Positions 6,101-9,477 of a stretch of 9,477 nt of DNA are shown here, piece after piece. Both the position numbers and the translations under genes were made by a program. The stretch comes from an uncultured Rubrobacteraceae bacterium (GTDB lineage Bacteria; Actinomycetota; Rubrobacteria; Rubrobacterales; Rubrobacteraceae). Position 1 is the first letter of the stretch. Every line of letters begins with the position of its first letter. The notes beneath the pieces are model-generated. The model had not been told where the DNA came from. It was given only the letters and a program-made list of their open reading frames with translations, and made no database searches. The stretch is from assembly GCA_902805985.1 (NCBI GenBank), contig CADCUW010000651.1:1-9477 (forward strand). Direction: 5' to 3'.

Positions 6101-8751
6101 ACGAAGCGGTCATTGCCGAGGACGAGGCGACCGGCTCCCGCTACTGGCAAGGGTTCATGGTCGACATCACCGGGCGCAAGGAGGCAGAGGAGGAGGTCCG
6201 GCGCCTCAACGAGAGCCTCGAGAGAAAGGTGAAGGAGCGCACCGCTCAGCTGCAGTCCGCCCTCGACACGGCGAGGGAGAGCGAACGCATGCTGCGCCAG
6301 AGCGAGGCGCGCTACATGAGGAACGCGGCGAACGCTCCGGGTATGGTCTACCAGTTCGTCCTGCGTTCGGACGGCTCCGTTGGTTTCCCCTTCGTCAGCG
6401 AGGGGAGCCGCGAGTTGTCCGGCCTTGAGCCCGAAGAGATCCAACGAGACGCCACCGCCCTCATCGGCATGATCCACCCCGAAGACCGTCCGGGCTTCGA
6501 TCGCTCGGTCGCGACATCGGCGGCCACGCTCTCGCCGTGGAAGTGGGAGGGCCGATTCGTTACCCGCGCGGGGGGAATCAAGTGGTTCCAGGGCGCCTCC
6601 CGTCCGGAACGGCAAGCCGATGGCAACATCATGTGGGACGGGCTATTGATGGACGTAACCGCGAGCAAGCGGGCCGAGGAAGAGATCCGACGCCTCAACG
6701 CGGGCCTCGAGCGACGGGTCCAGGAGCGTACCTCGCAACTCGAGTCCGTCGTGACGGAGCTGGAGCAAGCCAAGGAGGCCGCGGAGGGGGCCAACCGGGC
6801 AAAGAGCGACTTTCTGGCGAACATGAGCCACGAGATCCGTACCCCCATGAACGGCGTCATCGGCATGACCGGGTTGCTCCTGGACACAGACCTGACTCCC
6901 GAGCAGCGCGAGTACGCAGAGACGGTGCGCACCTCGGGAGAGAATCTCCTCACGGTCATCAACGACGTCCTCGACTTCTCGAAGATAGAGGCCGGAAGGA
7001 TGGACCTCGAGACGATCGACTTCGACCTCGGGACGGTGGTCGAGGAGGCGCTGGGGCTCTTCGCCGAGAGGGCCCAGGCCAAGGGTCTGGAGCTGGCGAG
7101 CCTCGTCGGGCACGGCGTACCGAGGGCTTTGAAGGGCGACCCCGGACGCCTCACGCAGGTCCTCAACAACCTGCTCGGAAACGCCGTAAAGTTCACCGAG
7201 GAGGGGGAGGTGGTTCTACGTGCCTCCCTCGCCGAGGAGAGGAACGAGGAAGCGGTGATCCGCTTCGAAATAAAGGACACCGGCATCGGGATGACCGAGG
7301 AGCAGAGGTCCCGCCTCTTCCGGTCCTTCACCCAGGCCGATACCTCGACCACCCGCCGCTACGGCGGCACGGGCCTGGGACTGGCTATCTCCAAGCAGCT
7401 GGTGGAACTCATGGGTGGTGAGATAGGGGTCGAGAGCGAGCCCGGGTTGGGTTCCACCTTCTTCTTCGAGGTGGCCTTCGCCAAGAGTTCTGAGGACGTC
7501 CGTTTCGCTTCTACCCCTCGCACCGACCTTCGCGGCCTCAGGGTGCTCGTGGTGGACGACAACGACACCAACCGCAAGATAGTGCACCACCAGGTGGTCT
7601 CCTGGGGCATGAAGAACGGCACGGCCGCGGATGGGCCTGAGGCACTCAGGATGCTGCTCTCCTTCGCGGAAGCGGGAGAGCCTTACGACCTCGCCATCGT
7701 CGACAGGCAGATGCCCGGCATGGACGGCATGGAGCTCGCCCGCAGGATAAAGGCCGAGCCGTCCCTCTCCCGCACGCGGCTCATCATGCTCACCTCTTTG
7801 GGCCGCCGAATGGAGGCCGAGGGGGCAATGCGGGCGGGTATAGATGCCTACCTGACCAAGCCGGTGAGGCAGTCGAAGCTCTTCGACGCCATAGCCAACT
7901 TTATAGGCGCACCGGGGGAGGCCGCGACGGAGGAGCCACGGCCGGTAATCCTGGAGGTCGGGGCAAGGGAGACGGTCCCTTCCGGCGCCCGCGTGCTGGT
8001 AGCCGAGGACAACGCCGTAAACCAGAGGGTGGCGGTGAAGATGCTGGAGAGGCTCGGCTACCGCGCGGACGTGGCGGCCGACGGCCTCGAGGCCGTCGAA
8101 GCCGTCTCGCGCGTGCCCTATCACGCGATCCTCATGGACGTGCAGATGCCCGAGATGGATGGCTACGAAGCGACCGTCGAGATAAGGCGCCTGGAAAGAG
8201 GAACCGATCGCCACACGCCCATCATGGCGCTGACCGCTAACGCCATGCAGGGAGACCGAGAGAAGGCGCTGGAGGCCGGCATGGACGACCACGTCTCGAA
8301 GCCCGTGAAACCCGAGGAGCTCGGCGCGATCCTCGCACGCTGGCTTCCTTACGAGGGGGAGGTTGAGGCCGCTCCCGCGGTAAGTGACGGCGTCCCCGGT
8401 CGAACAGAAACCGAAGACGTCCTAGATCGCGCCGTGATAGAGAACTTGCGAGAGCTTGGAGGTTCGGAGATGCTCTCGGAGCTAAAAGGAATGTTCTTTG
8501 ACGACTCGGAGTCCGCGCGATCCGCCCTGCGCAATGCCGTCGAGGCGAGCGACGCTCGCTCCGTCGAGCGCGGCGCGCACACCCTCAAGGGCAGCTCGGG
8601 CAACATGGGGGCCATGCAAATGGCCGCGATCTGCGGCGAGCTCGAGGAGGTTGGAAGGTCGGAGGATCTTACCCGGGCTTCGGAGCTGCTCGACCGACTC
8701 GACGCGGAGTTCCTCCGGGTACGGCAAGCGCTGCTTACGGTCAAGAGCTGA
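3196..8751 (+). CDS. Giant membrane-bound hybrid histidine kinase: multi-TM, GAF-like, 5 PAS, HisKA-HATPase, REC-REC, Hpt
   Basis: This 1851-residue sensor kinase holds a full phosphorelay in one chain. Residues 11-316 contain about 8-10 hydrophobic helices. A GAF-like domain (about 325-485) and five PAS domains follow (about 494-607, 618-736, 745-866, 876-995, 1037-1160), most closed by a D-I/V-T-x-R/K linker, with coiled coils after PAS4 and PAS5. The HisKA phospho-acceptor is H1212 in [12 protein letters not shown]. The ATPase domain (about 1313-1430) has [19 protein letters not shown] and GGTGLGL. Two receivers follow, with D1503 ([10 protein letters not shown]) and D1648 ([10 protein letters not shown]), then an Hpt domain with H1795 ([11 protein letters not shown]). 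All catalytic residues are intact. There is no GGDEF, EAL, HD-GYP or DNA-binding domain, so a separate receiver partner is expected; none is in the window. The start is TTG with AAGGAAGGGG 7 nt upstream (3179-3188). A c-di-GMP riboswitch precedes it. Confidence 0.95.
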   Translation: MVGKSRRSIKTTSLPVVCLVLGVAATGVYFLLSGAAQDTLYDLFGACSVAAILIGVLLYRPRQALPWHILVLGQATFVCGDVTYNVYENVLGIPAPYPSLADAFYLVSYPTIAAGLVLLVRGAAPGRDRGATIDATIVATGVGLLSWVFLMNPYVDDRTIPLFPTLVAIAYPLMGVLWVALAARLLFASATRPTAYYLLLAAVVLHPVTDAVYGWLVLAGTYRSGLPLDAGWLLYYTCFGAAALHPSMRELSQPTPEGETGFSFWRLALLTAAALMAPGVLAIQAARGERIDVPVIVGGSVVLFVLVLARMVSLLQVNERATARERALREAGSKLVSAVSREDIYGAALDATVGLTKDGPGVEACVAAGPGEGMALVATTFGAPPRGARARSNLRELPDHLRADLLALRTVEATGADAARLREVFGLPPGDGTVFARPLVVNEELGGALVAASGEGFSDEFRAGVEALDSQVALALQSVALGEDLYRRRGQERFAALVRHASDVITIIDGNGAIVYASPSAESVLGHDPEELQGTNAFDHVHPEDLERLSGEFARLLSEGGLSPTLEFRFKHADGTWRHLEATGNSLLEDPAVGGIVVNSRDVTERKRTEEALLESEARNRAVVETATDAIITMAQDGIVRSFNPAAERIFGYRPREIVGRPLRVLMPGRFRDAHEAGLRHHLQTGERRVIGKRAVELAGLRKGGEEFPLELSLGNTGEGEDLLFTGIIRDITERKKTEKALRESEERYRLVARATNEAIWDNHLTTGKQSWNGAIGAMFGYGPEEIDEYGSWWEERIHPEDKDRVLLGLDALFEGRGETWTEEYRFLRKDGSYLTVVDRGYLLRDVSSGEPVRMIGSMMDITERKEAEERLRQAEERYRALVERMPAVTYMQEIGASDSAMYMSPQIEALTGYSLEDCKHPDLRWRMVHPDDRERGRAEDERTDEPGEVFVTEYRIVRRDGRIVWVRNEAVIAEDEATGSRYWQGFMVDITGRKEAEEEVRRLNESLERKVKERTAQLQSALDTARESERMLRQSEARYMRNAANAPGMVYQFVLRSDGSVGFPFVSEGSRELSGLEPEEIQRDATALIGMIHPEDRPGFDRSVATSAATLSPWKWEGRFVTRAGGIKWFQGASRPERQADGNIMWDGLLMDVTASKRAEEEIRRLNAGLERRVQERTSQLESVVTELEQAKEAAEGANRAKSDFLANMSHEIRTPMNGVIGMTGLLLDTDLTPEQREYAETVRTSGENLLTVINDVLDFSKIEAGRMDLETIDFDLGTVVEEALGLFAERAQAKGLELASLVGHGVPRALKGDPGRLTQVLNNLLGNAVKFTEEGEVVLRASLAEERNEEAVIRFEIKDTGIGMTEEQRSRLFRSFTQADTSTTRRYGGTGLGLAISKQLVELMGGEIGVESEPGLGSTFFFEVAFAKSSEDVRFASTPRTDLRGLRVLVVDDNDTNRKIVHHQVVSWGMKNGTAADGPEALRMLLSFAEAGEPYDLAIVDRQMPGMDGMELARRIKAEPSLSRTRLIMLTSLGRRMEAEGAMRAGIDAYLTKPVRQSKLFDAIANFIGAPGEAATEEPRPVILEVGARETVPSGARVLVAEDNAVNQRVAVKMLERLGYRADVAADGLEAVEAVSRVPYHAILMDVQMPEMDGYEATVEIRRLERGTDRHTPIMALTANAMQGDREKALEAGMDDHVSKPVKPEELGAILARWLPYEGEVEAAPAVSDGVPGRTETEDVLDRAVIENLRELGGSEMLSELKGMFFDDSESARSALRNAVEASDARSVERGAHTLKGSSGNMGAMQMAAICGELEEVGRSEDLTRASELLDRLDAEFLRVRQALLTVKS

Positions 8752-8757
8752 TCGAGC

Positions 8758-8827
8758 CGAACTTCGGAGAAACCCCTCAAGGCGAAGTTCCGAGAACACC
8801 CCTTCCACGCACTCCGGTGAATAGAGG
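8758..8827 (+). repeat. Outer intergenic repeat, copy 4 (empty, full form)
   Basis: This is the cleanest unoccupied copy. It has two half-units (cgaacttcggagaaaccc and gcgaagttccgagaacacc), CCTTCC at 8801-8806, then directly acgcactccggtgaatag. It has a single TCC (8804-8806) where copies 2 and 3 carry the 140-bp core between two TCC triplets. It begins 6 bases after the kinase stop codon and ends against the terminator-like hairpin. Confidence 0.8.
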
Positions 8828-8828
8828 A

Positions 8829-8851
8829 GGCCGGGGCACAATGCCCCGGCC
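8829..8851. terminator. Bidirectional terminator-like GC hairpin between convergent genes
   Basis: GGCCGGGGCA, loop CAA, TGCCCCGGCC form a perfect 10-bp stem. It lies between the converging kinase (+) and PxKF gene (-), about 77 nt after the former and 25 nt after the latter, so it could end both transcripts. Neither side has a strong T-run, as is common in GC-rich actinobacteria, so factor-independent efficiency is uncertain. Confidence 0.65.
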
Positions 8852-8876
8852 CTCGGTAGCTCCGGCGGTTGGGCCT

Positions 8877-9477
8877 CTACCTGACGAACTTGAAGTTCGC
8901 CCGGTGGTAGGTGCCGTCGTCGAGCTTCACCACCAGCTGGCGGCAGGTGCCCGCCCAAGCCTTCTGGGTCTTCCACACGTAGGTGTACCGGTCGAGGGTG
9001 GGGTCGTAGGAGAGGCTGCCCCCCCCGGCCGCGACGGTCTCCTCTATGGCGTCCACAGGGTCCGTGGAGTCGCAGCGCATCGCGCTCGACGTCGGGTAGG
9101 TGAAGGCGTTGTTGTTGGCGTCCGTGCCCGTGGCGAAGATGTCCAGGCCCATGTCGCCTCCCAGGGAGAACTTCACGGGGATGGAGCTGCCGGCCTTGGC
9201 CCTGTTGAGTACGTCCGGGTTGTCCACGGGGCTGTAGAAGCCCCCGAAGCCGAAGTTCTCGACCGAGCCCGCGTCGCAGGCGCCGCCCAGGGGCCTGTGC
9301 ACCCCGCGCTGGTCGGCGGTGAAGTCGGCGGCGCAGCCGTTGGTCCCGACGGGGACGGCGTCGATGGCGGGGCTGCCGGCGAGGAGGGCGTGCGTCCGCG
9401 TGGGCCCGCCGTTGTCGGCCAGGGAACCGAGCCTGGGGTCTGCGACGCCTCTCTGGTCGCCGTTCTTGTTGAAGGCG
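8877..9477 (-). CDS. C-terminal part of a secreted choice-of-anchor Q / PxKF domain protein, 5' truncated
   Basis: The minus-strand frame is open from the window edge (base 9476) to a TAG at 8877-8879, giving 199 residues. The upstream part has the choice-of-anchor Q signature: LADNGGPTRTHALL, AGSPAIDA, a Cys, then DQRGVHRPLGGACDAGSVE. This signature normally ends a right-handed parallel beta-helix in large secreted or surface proteins. The last 110 residues form a PxKF-type domain with SSIPVKFSLGGD and the typical ending KAWAGTCRQLVVKLDDGTYHRANFKF; two Cys (in AMRCDS and AGTCRQ) may form a disulfide. A GTG at 9300-9302 could be read as a start, but it falls inside the Q signature, so the true start is outside the window. 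The protein is probably exported; its ligand or function is unknown. It is convergent with the kinase gene and shares the hairpin with it. Confidence 0.87.
   Translation of the reverse strand, partial: AFNKNGDQRGVADPRLGSLADNGGPTRTHALLAGSPAIDAVPVGTNGCAADFTADQRGVHRPLGGACDAGSVENFGFGGFYSPVDNPDVLNRAKAGSSIPVKFSLGGDMGLDIFATGTDANNNAFTYPTSSAMRCDSTDPVDAIEETVAAGGGSLSYDPTLDRYTYVWKTQKAWAGTCRQLVVKLDDGTYHRANFKFVR

Overview
The window is GC-rich, uses GTG and TTG starts, and encodes surface and signalling families (LPxTG-anchored, choice-of-anchor Q plus PxKF, HD-GYP, very large multi-PAS hybrid kinase) that together suggest a Rubrobacter-like actinobacterium. That assignment is inference from protein style; no rRNA or marker gene is present.

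Layout: the 3' end of a cell-wall-anchored protein with an LPDTG sorting signal (+, to 289); a Sulfotransfer_4-type sulfotransferase with a C-terminal membrane helix (-, 366-1127); a 370-bp gap dominated by a repeat; a GAF plus HD-GYP c-di-GMP phosphodiesterase (-, 1497-2621); a 574-bp divergent control region; an 1851-residue membrane hybrid histidine kinase (+, 3196-8751); a repeat and hairpin; and the 3' end of a secreted choice-of-anchor Q/PxKF protein (-, from 8877 past the right edge).

The main result is the divergent control region. Each of the two diverging genes has its own c-di-GMP-I (GEMM-I) riboswitch in its leader: one on the minus strand (about 2634-2716), ending directly at the HD-GYP ribosome binding site, and one on the plus strand (about 3055-3140), before the kinase. 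The aptamers share a 26-nt identical block, and both carry the G expected for c-di-GMP rather than cGAMP recognition. Cellular c-di-GMP thus appears to control both an enzyme that degrades it and a phosphorelay sensor that contains no c-di-GMP enzyme domain.

The second result is a nested repeat family. Every intergenic gap contains a copy of the same short repeat in the same orientation (near 295, 1252, 2805 and 8758). Two copies are 'empty'; two are interrupted at the same point by an exactly 140-bp core with about 15-bp terminal inverted repeats and a 3-bp TCC duplication. The two cores lie in opposite orientations inside identically oriented outer repeats. This is the signature of a small non-autonomous mobile element (MITE), or of a segment that inverts.
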